Below are positions 51,100-61,078 of a stretch of DNA of 64,000 nt, one piece after another. A program made the translations under genes and the position numbers. The stretch covers positions 1,719,501 to 1,783,500 of the forward strand of contig WSYJ01000186.1 of the NCBI GenBank assembly GCA_020186115.1, in the 5' to 3' direction. The notes under the pieces were generated by a model, which saw only the letters and a program-made list of their open reading frames with translations, ran no database searches and was not told the DNA's origin. Origin of the DNA: Histomonas meleagridis. Its lineage: Eukaryota; Parabasalia; Tritrichomonadida; Dientamoebidae. Within the stretch, counting starts at the first letter, position 1. The number at the start of each line of letters is the position of its first letter.

Positions 51100-52183
51100 T
51101 CAAATAAATTTTTCATCATTTGCCACATCCTCAGAATTATTATTATTCTCGTGGTTCTTATAGTCTCTGCATTCGTCCCAAGGCACGATCACATACACCA
51201 AAACCGCGACAATTATTCCACCGAAGAACAATGGCAATGCGATGTTAATGATCTTATCCATTGTTGGGTCGGGCGGCTTCTTCACCAGATCCTGTTTGCA
51301 TGTTACGTTCATCAAAGCCTCAGTCTGATCCAAATATACGTACGAGAAATATATCAAATCATTTGCTCCGAAGTCATCTTTTGTTCCATAATAATTCAAA
51401 TAATTTTCGTTGATATATTCCATGAATTTATTTTCGCCCGGATATTTATGATATTCATTTTGATTTATGAGTAAAAGTGAATTATATCCTTTACTCGTAC
51501 TATGATCAATGATAATACTAAATGAATAATCGAAATTATTTAATTGATATTTGAAATATAATATTTGATATGGCTGAACTAAAAATGTTTTCGAGGTTCC
51601 GCTCTTCATTTCAATTATTTCATGTTGACAAAATATGCCGGCGGACTTATCATTACAAACACATTCATTGCCTATAATTTGTTTGGTGTTTTTGGAGTCA
51701 CATAAATAAAACCAATTATATTTAGTCGTATTAACTTTCTTTAAATTCATAACATTACCTAACGTAACTATAGTGCCATTAATTTTTTGGTTTTTATTTT
51801 TCTCACTATCAAATGATAATTTAGATTTAATATGTATTGCATATGTGCCATTCATTAAGTTGTCTTTCGTTATGAATATCCTTTGGTTAGTTGAGAATAA
51901 GTCTTCTTGATCATAATACATTGGTAATAACTTTTCTCCGTTTGGTGTAACCACAAATAAATTCATATTCACATTCAACATGTAATATTCTTCAGTAGAC
52001 AAAATATCATTATATTAATTGGAATCAACAATAAATAACGTGTTACGAATACGTTTCGGTGAATACTCTGTTAAGTTCGCAAATGAAGAATGTGCTCGAA
52101 CTAAAAGTTTATCCTGAACTTTAAGATAATCATAAGGTTGTGTTACTTTACTGTTCGGTTGCAATGGGGAAAGAATAGCACTT
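51100..52183 (-). pseudogene. C-terminal part of a surface protein with EGF-like motif and membrane helix; in-frame stop
   Basis: From ~52183 the frame reads DKLLVRAHSSFANLTEYSPK then RNTLFIVDSN, an in-frame stop at 52015-52017, and continues NDILSTEEYYMLNVNMNLFV to 51100. The second part contains a VVTPNGEK turn, LFSTNQRIFITKDNL, an EGF-like cysteine stretch (CVCNDKSAGIFCQH), a membrane helix (INIALPLFFGGIIVAVLVYVIV) and an Asn/Glu-rich tail. The arrangement resembles the C-terminal region of trichomonad subtilisin-like surface proteases, but no catalytic domain is present upstream. I consider it a 5'-truncated pseudogene; a short gene starting at the ATG at 51973 or nearby is possible. Confidence 0.5.
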
Positions 52184-53441
52184 TAGATTTTGAAAGTTGT
52201 GAAGATTCTTTTGGGGTTAAAAACAATAAACAAAACTTTTGGTTGGGATATTGATGGCCGTTAAATATATGTGGGAATTCTTCTATAACTGACTTATTTT
52301 TAAATTGGATGTAATACTAAATTCATCAGATTTTATCGTTTTACTTTTAGCAAACAATAACTCGCTGGGCAAAGGAAAGCGTTCACTTATCTTCTTTATG
52401 CCTTTCCCCGCCGTAAAATAAAACAAGAGGGGAAACATTTTTTTTGGAGGTTGATTTCATAGAAATATTCTTTTCTCCTTTGGAAATGCCTGTTGAAATC
52501 TCATACCGGAGGTTTGGGTGTTACCGTATTCAATTTCGAACCCTTTTGAACAGAAACAATTCTAAACGTCATTAAATCCGCCACTGTTTCATGAGGGTAT
52601 CCCAGAAGCCGATGAAAATCAATAGAAAAACAAGTACTTGGATCCTTTGAAAACACGAACAATTGAAAATTGAAACAATTGAAATTTAGTGATAGAAAAA
52701 ATGGATTTTGAAGGAAGTAAAATTTTTTGCATTGATTTGATTGGATACGAAATTTTATCAATTGATTTTTGAATGATTCAATTCTGAATAACCCACAAAA
52801 ACGTAGTTCCAAATTCTTGCTCAAGAGAAATAATAGAAAACAGAGTGAGAAATTAACATCCTTTTATATTTGCATTGGCAACAGTAATTGTTAGTGTATC
52901 TTTGTTTGATTCTTTAATAATGCAGATGCTGAAAAATTTGGTAAAAATAATTTTGAAACAAAGGTTTACAGTAAAAAGGCGCATCAATATATAACGTAGA
53001 AGAAGAATGGTAAATTGTTGAAATAATACAATTCTTACATATAAGTATATAATAAAAATGAATGAGAAATTGGTGTTAAATACAAAAGCATTTTATTAAT
53101 AAATAGTGAATATGAAGACAGACCAAATCATATTCATCAATGTAATTCTATTTTATTTTAATAATCTTGATATTATATTTTCGAATCGTAAATAAAAACA
53201 AAGTATTTTCAGAATTTGGAAATAACTTTTAGTTTTCTATAATTACTTAGTTAATAAAATGATTTTGATAATAATGTGTAAATTATAAAATTCTAATGGC
53301 TTACAGTACTTCGCAAAACAAAGATTAAGATAAAGATGAACATATATCTATTAGGATTTAACTATTACTTTTTTTTGGTAAAGATGATGGTTTGTTTTTG
53401 TTAGAGGGGTCTTCAGACATGTTATGTGAATTTTAAATTAT
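52184..53441. other. Intergenic; possible decayed coding patch
   Basis: Around 52340-52640 composition is less AT-rich and the minus strand has a short open stretch ending LGYPHETVADLMTFRIVSVQ, not recognised. The rest is plain AT-rich sequence. Confidence 0.35.
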
Positions 53442-54245
53442 ATGTCCATAGAGGAAGAAATTTTTGCTGAATTAGATGATAAAAACATAAATATGAACTT
53501 GGAATTACTTTCCAAAATTCAATACACACAACCTGAATTCAAAGAATTGAAAGATTTTTCTGTTCTTTCTCTCATTTATCATGGAAATATGTCATCTTTA
53601 TTTATTGGCAAAATGAACGGTGAAAATGTTATAATTGAAACATGTACTCGCGTTCCTTTCATACTTGTTTGCCGAGAAATTTCTTTATTAAATGAATTAA
53701 ATATTCCAAATATCATAAAAATAGTTGGAATCACTCGTAATCCTTCATTAGGAATTATCTCGTTAGCTTATAGTTCGTTTGATTTTTTAACAAATCTTGA
53801 AACCATTCCACTGGAAAAACTTCCAAATCTCTTAATTTCTCTTTTATCAATTTTAAAGGCATTACATAAAAAGCAAATCTCCCATGGATGGATTTGCCGC
53901 TCATCGATTATGGTTTCTCCGGATTATTCACATGTTACACTTTCATCTTTTCACGCAGCATCGAAAATTGATAGTCAGAGACCGTTAATTGTAAATACTA
54001 ATTGTTCACCGACGAATAGATGCGAAGATGATCCACGCAAAGACGATGTTTATTCTGCTGCTCTTTGGTTCCTTTCGTTCTACAAGAAAAATCCAAAAAC
54101 TGCATTGAAAGAAATAAAATCACTTCCATTAGAACAAAAATTAAGAAAAGTAATAAAATTAATGACAAATGCAAACTTAGAAAAAAGAATTACCGCAAGT
54201 GTTGCAATAAAGTGCTTGCAAAAAGTCCTCCGAACAAAAAAGTAA
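53442..54245 (+). CDS. Protein-kinase-like protein, probably a pseudokinase
   Basis: 267 aa. The kinase fold is recognisable (ISLLNELNIPNIIKIVGITR, SILKALHKKQISHGWI, DVYSAALWFLSF). Key residues are missing: no glycine loop of normal form, the VAIK lysine is replaced (NVIIET), HRD is HGW, and DFG is SSF. The C-terminal lobe is short. Trichomonads have large numbers of such TKL-like pseudokinases. It probably acts as a scaffold or regulator. No signal peptide or membrane helix. Confidence 0.7.
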   Translation: MSIEEEIFAELDDKNINMNLELLSKIQYTQPEFKELKDFSVLSLIYHGNMSSLFIGKMNGENVIIETCTRVPFILVCREISLLNELNIPNIIKIVGITRNPSLGIISLAYSSFDFLTNLETIPLEKLPNLLISLLSILKALHKKQISHGWICRSSIMVSPDYSHVTLSSFHAASKIDSQRPLIVNTNCSPTNRCEDDPRKDDVYSAALWFLSFYKKNPKTALKEIKSLPLEQKLRKVIKLMTNANLEKRITASVAIKCLQKVLRTKK

Positions 54246-54420
54246 ATTATATCTGTTTTTAAAAACGACTTTTTACTTTCGTAGAATACCTTGCCTAAAA
54301 GTTTGTAAATTTTTTCATTTATTATGGTAAATAACAGAACACCAATTTACAATGCTTCATGATTAAAAAAGAAGATACGTAAATAAACGGTCGATGCACT
54401 TTTTTTATTAAAAGTGGCAT

Positions 54421-54735
54421 ATGGAGTGCGAAGAGCTTCGCAACCTAGAACACGCAGAAGATCTTGTTATTAGCTTACTGGAAAATGCAGGTAATGCTAT
54501 AGGTGAACTTAAAGAAATCCAAGCAAATGATACCGACAAAAATAGTGCATTAATTCAATATATTGCTGCTTATTTCGACAACCTCACTGAAATAAAAGAA
54601 ATCCTTATTTCTGAGGTCAATTCGCTTGCCAGTTCTTCAACATTGCCACTTAGGAGACCAGGAATTGATGAATTAGCTATTTCAGAATGGCAAGCTAAAA
54701 TTGTTGCTGATAACCTTCACGAAATTGCTAATTGA
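54421..54735 (+). CDS. Possible Mediator subunit 11
   Basis: 104 aa. The N-terminus LRNLEHAEDLVISLLENAGN followed by AIGELKEI resembles the conserved helix of Med11 (a leucine/acidic heptad followed by the AGxxLxEL motif). The second helix (YIAAYFDNLTEIKEILISEV) fits the same family. Med11 sits in the Mediator head module and contacts general transcription factors. The match is short and made of general helical features, so I am unsure. AAAGTGGCAT directly precedes the ATG. Confidence 0.4.
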   Translation: MECEELRNLEHAEDLVISLLENAGNAIGELKEIQANDTDKNSALIQYIAAYFDNLTEIKEILISEVNSLASSSTLPLRRPGIDELAISEWQAKIVADNLHEIAN

Positions 54736-54952
54736 AAACTTAACATAAACATTTGTATTTTACCATCAGATCTTATTTATTAAAAATCAATCATTTCAAA
54801 ATCCATAAGATCAAACTTCCCTATATTTTATAAAAAGGTTTTAATGACACAAGTTTAAATTATTATCAGATGAATTTTTGTGATTTTTTTGAAGTTTTAA
54901 ATCAATAAAAGTGACACGCAGGGAAAACCGTTATATTTCAAAGTGATTTAAC

Positions 54953-54970
54953 GGTTTGGCCGTCCTTTTG
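54953..54970 (+). promoter_or_regulatory. Core promoter element of uS11 (GGTTTGGCC + TCCTTTT)
   Basis: GGTTTGGCCGTCCTTTTG, ending 4 bp before the ATG. The same two words in the same spacing occur in front of eL43 (60593-60611, minus strand). CCTTTT resembles the M5 core promoter motif described in T. vaginalis. Confidence 0.6.
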
Positions 54971-54974
54971 GTTA

Positions 54975-55445
54975 ATGTCTAAGCCAGCCGTTGAAGCCAA
55001 GCAACAACAAACAAAGAAAACAAAGGAAGAAGCTTATGTTGGTCCAACAAAGGCACAAAACGAGATTGCCCTTGGTGTTGCTCACATTTATGCAACAAAG
55101 AACGATACTTTCATTCATGTTACAGATCTTTCAGGAGCAGAAACACTTGTTAAAGTTACAGGTGGTATGGTTGTTAAAGCACAACGTGATCAATCCACAC
55201 CATACGCTGCTATGCTTGCTGCTCAAATGGTTGCCGCTCGTCTTAAGACAATGGGTATTGATGGACTTCACATCAAGTTCTCTGGTAAGGGTGGTTCATC
55301 ACGCCGTCTTCCAGCACAAGGTGCACAAAGTGCTCTTCGTGCATTAGCTCGTGCAGGACTTAAGATTGGTCGTATCGAAGATGTTACACCACTCCCACAT
55401 GATTCAACACGTCGTAAGGGTGGTCGCCGTGGTAGAAGACTTTAA
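54975..55445 (+). CDS. 40S ribosomal protein uS11 (RPS14)
   Basis: 156 aa. A Lys/Gln-rich start ([13 protein letters not shown]) is followed by the uS11 core: [47 protein letters not shown]-type, [16 protein letters not shown] and the very conserved end [20 protein letters not shown]. It lies on the platform of the small subunit near the mRNA exit. Codon use favours the C/T-ending set of highly expressed genes. The start is set by the promoter element four bases upstream. The N-terminal extension is slightly longer than in yeast. Confidence 0.97.
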   Translation: MSKPAVEAKQQQTKKTKEEAYVGPTKAQNEIALGVAHIYATKNDTFIHVTDLSGAETLVKVTGGMVVKAQRDQSTPYAAMLAAQMVAARLKTMGIDGLHIKFSGKGGSSRRLPAQGAQSALRALARAGLKIGRIEDVTPLPHDSTRRKGGRRGRRL

Positions 55446-55671
55446 ATCGCATACTTCTAAATAACTTTGATTTTTAGATTTCCAGAATCCATACATCAGG
55501 AAGCCGTTTAAAAAATTGTGAGTTAATAATTTTTTCAATGGTGTTTATTTCGGTTATTTGATATAAACCATTCAATTCTCTTCGTTGGTCTTGTGGTATT
55601 TAGTGCTCAAAAAAATGGGTTTTCTGTGAAAAACGATCATGTACACTTTTTTCTAAGTTTGCCAGCAAAAA

Positions 55672-56925
55672 ATGAACTTTGGTGCAAGAAGTGCAACGAA
55701 TTTTAAAAATAGCGAAATGGAAAATACTAAAACTCAATGCAATAGCATGAAATTATTAAATAAACTCGAAAAAATAATTTTCAATATTAATGATGAAAAT
55801 CTCGACTTAAAAGTTCAAGAAACAATGAGCTTATTCGATGTTCACACCTCATATTCATTCAATTATGTTATATCTGTTTTAGTTTACGCTTCATTTTTTT
55901 CTCAGAAAAATTTAAGTGAAATATTCTTGAGATACATTAAGTCAATTCAGTCCAAAGAAATATCAATTAAAAGCAATTCAAAAATCGTAAATGTTTTTAG
56001 TAATTACATTTCCGAGCTTGAAGAACAAGAAGCATATTATCTTCTTGAGAAATTGGTTGAACAAAATTTAATAAATACAAATATCATCAAAAACATTCAT
56101 TCGAAATATTTTGGCCAATATAAAACAGATAAAGAAAACAAAACCAAATATTTTAATGACATAATTGAGAAAATGTTCATTCAAAATTATGAAGAACTTA
56201 AAAAGAATAATTTTGCACTTCATAAGCAATTAATAAAAGGAGGCGTTAATCCTAATGAAATTGTAAAAATCATTCGAAATGATGACATCGAGAAACTTCA
56301 AGAAATATCATCACAACAAAACTTTGATTCTAACCAGAAAATTGAGCCATCGCTTTATGAAAGATGTTCATTCATTAACAAAGAGAATGTTACATTAATT
56401 GATTACGCAGCATATTTTGCAGCAATAAAATGTTTTAAACATTTGTTACTGAATGGTGCAAATGTAAGGAAAACAGGTAAATATGCAATTGCAGGTGGTA
56501 ACCAAGAGATCATTCATTTATGTGAACAAAATCATTCGACATTTGAAGATGGCTATGAAGTCGCAATTAAATATCATTCGAACGAAATCTTTAAATATGT
56601 TTATGATAACAAATTAGAAAAGAAATCGAATTTGAAGCTTAATCAATTAGGTGAAATTTGTATTAAAAATGGAAGTTATGGAATATTTTCATATCTTGAA
56701 AAAGAAGGAATGAAAATCGATAATTCTTTGATTAATGAGTCCGCACGAAATGGAAATATATTTCTAATTAAATATTTCCTTCAAAACAATCAAATGCCAA
56801 AAGACATTTTAGTGTTTTCTGCTGAATCAGGAAACATTGAACTTGTGAAATATATTTTCGAACAAAAAGGAATTGATATTAATTATAACGAAGTTAGTTT
56901 TAATGATTTAATGGTATTCATTTAA
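55672..56925 (+). CDS. DUF3447-type ankyrin protein, first exon or N-terminal part
   Basis: 418 aa. The N-terminal ~190 residues are helical (LLNKLEKIIFNINDENLDLK) as in trichomonad DUF3447 proteins. Ankyrin-like units follow (NVTLIDYAAYFAAIKCFKHL, AGGNQEIIHLCEQNHSTFED, SARNGNIFLIKYFLQNNQMP, SAESGNIELVKYIFEQKGID). The frame then ends in a short stop-containing spacer at 56893-56935. The next ankyrin unit starts at once after it, and ten such units run on to 58762. It is probably the first exon of one large gene rather than a whole gene. Relics of the same family are at 13171 and 18605. Confidence 0.75.
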   Translation: MNFGARSATNFKNSEMENTKTQCNSMKLLNKLEKIIFNINDENLDLKVQETMSLFDVHTSYSFNYVISVLVYASFFSQKNLSEIFLRYIKSIQSKEISIKSNSKIVNVFSNYISELEEQEAYYLLEKLVEQNLINTNIIKNIHSKYFGQYKTDKENKTKYFNDIIEKMFIQNYEELKKNNFALHKQLIKGGVNPNEIVKIIRNDDIEKLQEISSQQNFDSNQKIEPSLYERCSFINKENVTLIDYAAYFAAIKCFKHLLLNGANVRKTGKYAIAGGNQEIIHLCEQNHSTFEDGYEVAIKYHSNEIFKYVYDNKLEKKSNLKLNQLGEICIKNGSYGIFSYLEKEGMKIDNSLINESARNGNIFLIKYFLQNNQMPKDILVFSAESGNIELVKYIFEQKGIDINYNEVSFNDLMVFI

Positions 56926-56935
56926 TGTATTTAAT

Positions 56936-58378
56936 ACAGTGCTTATTGCAGCAATGAAAAATAATCGAATTGAAATTGTTAAATTACTTCTCGAACAAAA
57001 GGAAATTGATATAAATGCTAAAGTCGTTAATTAAAATGTTTTAATGTTTTATGATAAAATTTGGAATTTGTTTGAATGATTTAAAACTGCTTTAATGATT
57101 GCATCTGAAAATGGTTATATTGAAATGGTCAAATTATTAATCGCACAACAAGACATTGATATTAATACTAAAGATATTAATTTGTTTTTTTATGATGTTT
57201 CTTTTAATAATTTGATGGAATTTGTCGAATGTATTTAATACAGCACTTATTTTGGCATTGAAGAATAATCATTCTGACGTAGTTAAAGTACTTCTTAAAC
57301 ATAAGAAAACTGATGTTAATGCTCAAGATGTATTTTTGTTATGTTTAATGTCTGTTTTAATGATTTAATGGAATTCATTTAAAGTATTTAATCCACCACT
57401 AATGTTAGCATTATTAAATGGTCGTTCTGATATGGTTAAATTACTTTTTGCACATGAGAAAATCGATTTTAATGTAAGAGATGTTTATATGTATTATTTA
57501 ATGTTTATTAAAATGTTTTAATGTTCCAAAATAAGTTTTGGAATTTATTTGACTTTTTCGATACAGCATTAATATTAGCAACATCAAACGCTCGAACAGG
57601 AATGGTTAAGTTACTTCTTGATGAAAAACGAATTGATGTTACTGCTAAAGATATTCTTTTCGAATATTTAAAGAAGCTTTAATATAATATTTGGAATTTG
57701 TTTATAATATTTAATACGGCACTAATGTCAGCATTGAAAAAAGGTCGAACAGAAATTGTTAAATTACTTCTTAAACATGAAGGAATTGATATTAATGCGA
57801 AAGATGTTTAATTTTTTTATTTAATGTTTGTCATAATAATTTGCTGTTATAATATAATATTTGGAATTTGTTTAAAGTATTTAATACAGCACTTATATTG
57901 GCATTAAAGAATGGCCGACATGAAATAGTTAAATTACTTCTTGAACATGAAAAAATTAATATCAATGCGCAAGATAAAATTTCAATTAATTATTTAACGT
58001 TTTATAATAAATTTTGGGGTTTTATCATTTTATAGAATACAATTCTAATATTTGCATCTAGAGATGGTATAACAGAGATAGTGAAATTACTTATTGAACA
58101 AAAAGGTATTAATGTTAATCTTAAAAATGTTTAAATACACTGTATAAAATTTCATTTAATAATTTTATGTTCCAAAATAAAATTTGGAATTTAATTAAAT
58201 GACTTCAAACTGCTCATATGATCGCATGTAAGAATGGTCATACTGATATAGCTAAAATACTTCTTGAACAAGGAGAACTTGATATTAATGCTAAAGATAT
58301 TCATTTGTTTTATTTAATATTCATTTTAATGATTTTGGATTTCATCACAATATTTGGAATATATTTAAATGATTTAGT
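56936..58378 (+). repeat. Array of ankyrin units split by regular non-coding spacers
   Basis: Nine units of exactly 90 nt are each completely open and give 30 residues from T-A-L to N-A-K-D: 56936, 57086, 57240, 57393, 57563, 57716, 57886, 58039 and 58209. They are separated by spacers of 60, 64, 63, 80, 63, 80, 63, 80 and 80 nt, rich in stops, with a shared 3' part TTTGGAATTTGTTTAAA and an end TTTAAT. Adding 3 nt on the left and 6 on the right of each spacer (V/I, F, N) restores a 33-residue ankyrin repeat. The spacers lack the known trichomonad intron ends (GTATGT, ACTAACACACAG). Confidence 0.8.
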
Positions 58379-58762
58379 ACTGCAATCATGAAAGCATCTG
58401 AAAATGGAAACTCCGAAATAGTAAAATTACTTGAGCCTTACTCTCCGATAAAAGAAAAGCCAACGCCAAAGAAGCTGTCGCCAAGGAGAAGTCCAAGAGC
58501 AATCAAAAACAAAGTAAAAGTTGAAATAAGTACGCAAACAGAAAAGAGAAAACCTCAAAAGAAAAACAAAGCAAATAATTCATCACAATATTCACAAAAT
58601 CAATTTGCGCAAAATCAGTTCTATAATGGATTTTACCCATATCCAATGCCAGTATACCCAATGCCATTTTACCAAATCCCAATGTATCCAATGCCTTTCT
58701 GCTGCCCAATGCCGTTTTATCCAATGCCTGCATACCCAATGCCGGTATTCTATCCAATGTAA
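58379..58762 (+). CDS. Last ankyrin unit and C-terminal tail of the ankyrin gene
   Basis: It continues the array with TAIMKASENGNSEIVKLLEP and passes directly into a basic linker (PTPKKLSPRRSPRAIKNKVK, KRKPQKKNKANN) and a tail of about nine YPMP repeats ending PVFYPM. The tail is open to its stop without damage, which argues that the gene is functional. Pro/Met/Tyr-rich tails could mediate binding or phase separation (speculation). An isolated gene start could only be the Met at 58388, which would split an ankyrin unit. Confidence 0.6.
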   Translation, partial: TAIMKASENGNSEIVKLLEPYSPIKEKPTPKKLSPRRSPRAIKNKVKVEISTQTEKRKPQKKNKANNSSQYSQNQFAQNQFYNGFYPYPMPVYPMPFYQIPMYPMPFCCPMPFYPMPAYPMPVFYPM

Positions 58763-59122
58763 TGATGGATTCACTTCAATAAGGAGTTCATTTGTTGATG
58801 AATTATTTGGTGTTTTTCTGGAGAGATATTCGAATAAATTATAAATTGTTAAGTAAATACATTATAATATAAAATATTTATTCATATTTTAAGTTATAAA
58901 GGAAATATTTGAACGTATAATTTTTTTGATTGGAAAATGAGAAAAAGCAAAATGATTTTTTTTTTTTTTTCTTTGATATTTACTTCAATTGAAAGATATT
59001 TATCCCCAAACAAAAATATAGCGATTGATGGTATTATGGGAAATTTAATTCAGCAAATAATAACAAAACATGAACTATTTTTTCTATTGTTACACATAAA
59101 GAACAAATGAAATAATTATTAT
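58763..59122. other. Intergenic, convergent, no gene seen
   Basis: AT-rich with a T16 run near 58956-58971. No feature was recognised. Confidence 0.4.
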
Positions 59123-60064
59123 TTAGTGATCAAACGATAGATCTATTGCGTAACATAACGGTTTCCCTTTCAATATATTCTTTTCCGCCGTTAACAAAAT
59201 TGTTCCGCTTTGACAGATGTTCATTTTCAGCCCTGCAAACACTGCACCGTTACTTCTTATGTTTGCTGCTAATTTCGATTCTTTGATATGCAATTTAGAG
59301 CCGACAGATGTGTAAATGTTTTTATTTTTGTCGGCTTTTAAGGCAAAACATACTTTACCGTTTGGAATTATCGATTCCATTTTCATTTCTGCATAAGATT
59401 TTTTGATATTATATTTGATACCAAATAAATCATTTTCAAAATCACAAACCAAACCGATTTTGTTTCGTTGTGTTTCTTTGTATTTTGTTGCATATTCATA
59501 GAAGACTGTAAATTGCTTATATGTAAAATCGCTTTTCGCTTTGAAAAGTTTTTCAGATCCAACTTTAATAAATGCAGAAAAGATTTCATTGAATGCTAAT
59601 AAGGAAGCTGATAGATATGGCTTCAAAGTTAACTTTTCAACAAAGTTAACGCCATAGAAATTGTTTTTGTTTTTAAGATTTATAACGAGATTATGAGATT
59701 TACTTTCATATAAATCACTAAAGTAAAATTTGAAGCCACCTTTCTTGAATGGAACTTCAATTTTGTATTTAGTTTCTTCGATGTTAAAGCTTGATATTTT
59801 TGTTGAATCAAGGATAAAACCTACTGTAGGATAAACACCAAAAATGTTTGGTGAAAATCCAATTTCTCTTGTGTTTTCTGTAACTTTAATATCGATTTTT
59901 CCGAATTTTTCGGATATTTCAGAATCAAAACACATTTTACGTGTATTTCTATCATAAGAAACGATTCCAATAAAATGTGGTGATGAATGTGAAATAGTCA
60001 AAGAATTTTCGCATTTCTGGGAAATTAATGGATACCCAATGTTTCCAAAAGAAGCACCAAACAT
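59123..60064 (-). CDS. Mitochondrial-porin-like beta-barrel (VDAC/Tom40 superfamily), putative hydrogenosomal
   Basis: 313 aa without signal peptide. The sequence is a series of alternating short amphipathic strands (KYKIEVPFKKGGFKFYFSDL, YKQFTVFYEYATKYKE, SGTILLTAEKNILKGK) and ends KPLCYAIDLSFDH. That end fits the C-terminal beta-signal used by the sorting machinery of mitochondrial outer membranes. The length and lack of helices are typical of VDAC or Tom40 barrels. In trichomonads this would be an outer-membrane channel of the hydrogenosome. Function (import pore or metabolite channel) is not resolved, and the call rests on pattern only. Confidence 0.45.
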   Translation of the reverse strand: MFGASFGNIGYPLISQKCENSLTISHSSPHFIGIVSYDRNTRKMCFDSEISEKFGKIDIKVTENTREIGFSPNIFGVYPTVGFILDSTKISSFNIEETKYKIEVPFKKGGFKFYFSDLYESKSHNLVINLKNKNNFYGVNFVEKLTLKPYLSASLLAFNEIFSAFIKVGSEKLFKAKSDFTYKQFTVFYEYATKYKETQRNKIGLVCDFENDLFGIKYNIKKSYAEMKMESIIPNGKVCFALKADKNKNIYTSVGSKLHIKESKLAANIRSNGAVFAGLKMNICQSGTILLTAEKNILKGKPLCYAIDLSFDH

Positions 60065-60309
60065 GTCGAAGGATCGATGGGGTACCCCCTAATAAACGTC
60101 CGATCTTCATTCTGTGGTTTTTCCTTTAACTCAGTGTTGTCTAAAGTAGCAAAGAAAAAAGGATAACACAAATATAGCTTTAGATAAGATAAGTAAATTA
60201 CTTCCGGAAAGCTTGCAAAATTAAAATTTTTTGCATAATAGATAAAATTATCAAACAAAAAATAAGTGATATGATGCATTCTGGTTTAGGAAATTATCAT
60301 TAAATTAGT

Positions 60310-60588
60310 TTACTTGGCTTGAGCTTCGCGGAGACGCTTGATAGCAGCACGGGCTGTCAAAGCTGCCGGGGTTGAAGGAATGTAAGCACCACCTGTTGTA
60401 GCCTTACCGCATTTCTGGCACTTCCAAATTCCGACGACTGTTCTTCTGACTGATGTCTTTCCGCAGAATGGGCATGGATACTTCTTACGTTGTGAAATTT
60501 CGATCTTTTTGATTGTCTTACGGAGTGAAGCACCATAGCGAACGCCATATTTACCTACAATTCCGACTTTCTTTGTTCTGCGAGCCAT
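60310..60588 (-). CDS. 60S ribosomal protein eL43 (RPL37A)
   Basis: 92 aa from the ATG at 60588. The start [20 protein letters not shown] and the zinc ribbon [19 protein letters not shown] followed by [16 protein letters not shown] are diagnostic of eL43. It lies in the large subunit near the L1 stalk. All four zinc-binding Cys (CPFC, CQKC) are kept. The length equals that of yeast and human. The in-frame Met 20 codons upstream is less likely because the promoter element lies between it and the chosen start. Confidence 0.97.
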   Translation of the reverse strand: MARRTKKVGIVGKYGVRYGASLRKTIKKIEISQRKKYPCPFCGKTSVRRTVVGIWKCQKCGKATTGGAYIPSTPAALTARAAIKRLREAQAK

Positions 60589-60592
60589 TTCT

Positions 60593-60611
60593 CGAAAAGG
60601 AGGGCCAAACC
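60593..60611 (-). promoter_or_regulatory. Core promoter element of eL43
   Basis: On the minus strand GGTTTGGCCCTCCTTTTCG, five bases before the ATG. It matches the uS11 element in both words and spacing. A second ACGGTTT word lies a few bases upstream, as in uS11. Confidence 0.6.
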
Positions 60612-61078
60612 TCTCAAACCGTCTTATCGTTGCACTCAACCAAACCATTCAACAAAATCTCCATCAAAACACTTTAATTTTGTAATTACTAGAATATTCC
60701 CAGGGGGATTTGAATACGCATAATAATAATTTCCGTTGAATGTAATATATCATATATAAGAATCAATTTTTTTGAAAGCATTTAACTTCTGCAATATCTT
60801 GTAAATATTAAAAAAGAGTATAACATCTGACAAGCAGAGTTTGTTATATTGAATATATAATTATTTTTTGGTCTTTCATAATTCTTTGCAAAGAATGCCT
60901 CTGGAGGCATATTTTTGGGATGCAAATTGTTAAACCGCAAAATGAAATCAAAAAGTTTTGCTTTTTATGTAGTTTATTATTCTATCGCAAAAATGAGTGG
61001 ATGCGATAAATAATGATATGATAAAGATGAAGTGATACAGTAAAAGTCCAGACATATCATTTTATTTTTTTCATCCTC
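60612..61078. other. Intergenic, divergent, no gene seen
   Basis: AT-rich region between eL43 and the NTF2-like gene. A short inverted repeat GCCTCTGGAGGC lies at ~60897. No coding signal. Confidence 0.4.

Noticed and set aside
56893-58378. Spacers as ordinary trichomonad introns
   Set aside because: The known splice words GTATGT and ACTAACACACAG are not present in any spacer, so only a new type of intron or another mechanism would fit.
58503-58844. Open frames on both strands over the YPMP tail
   Set aside because: Shadows of the tandem YPMP codons; no independent start or family.
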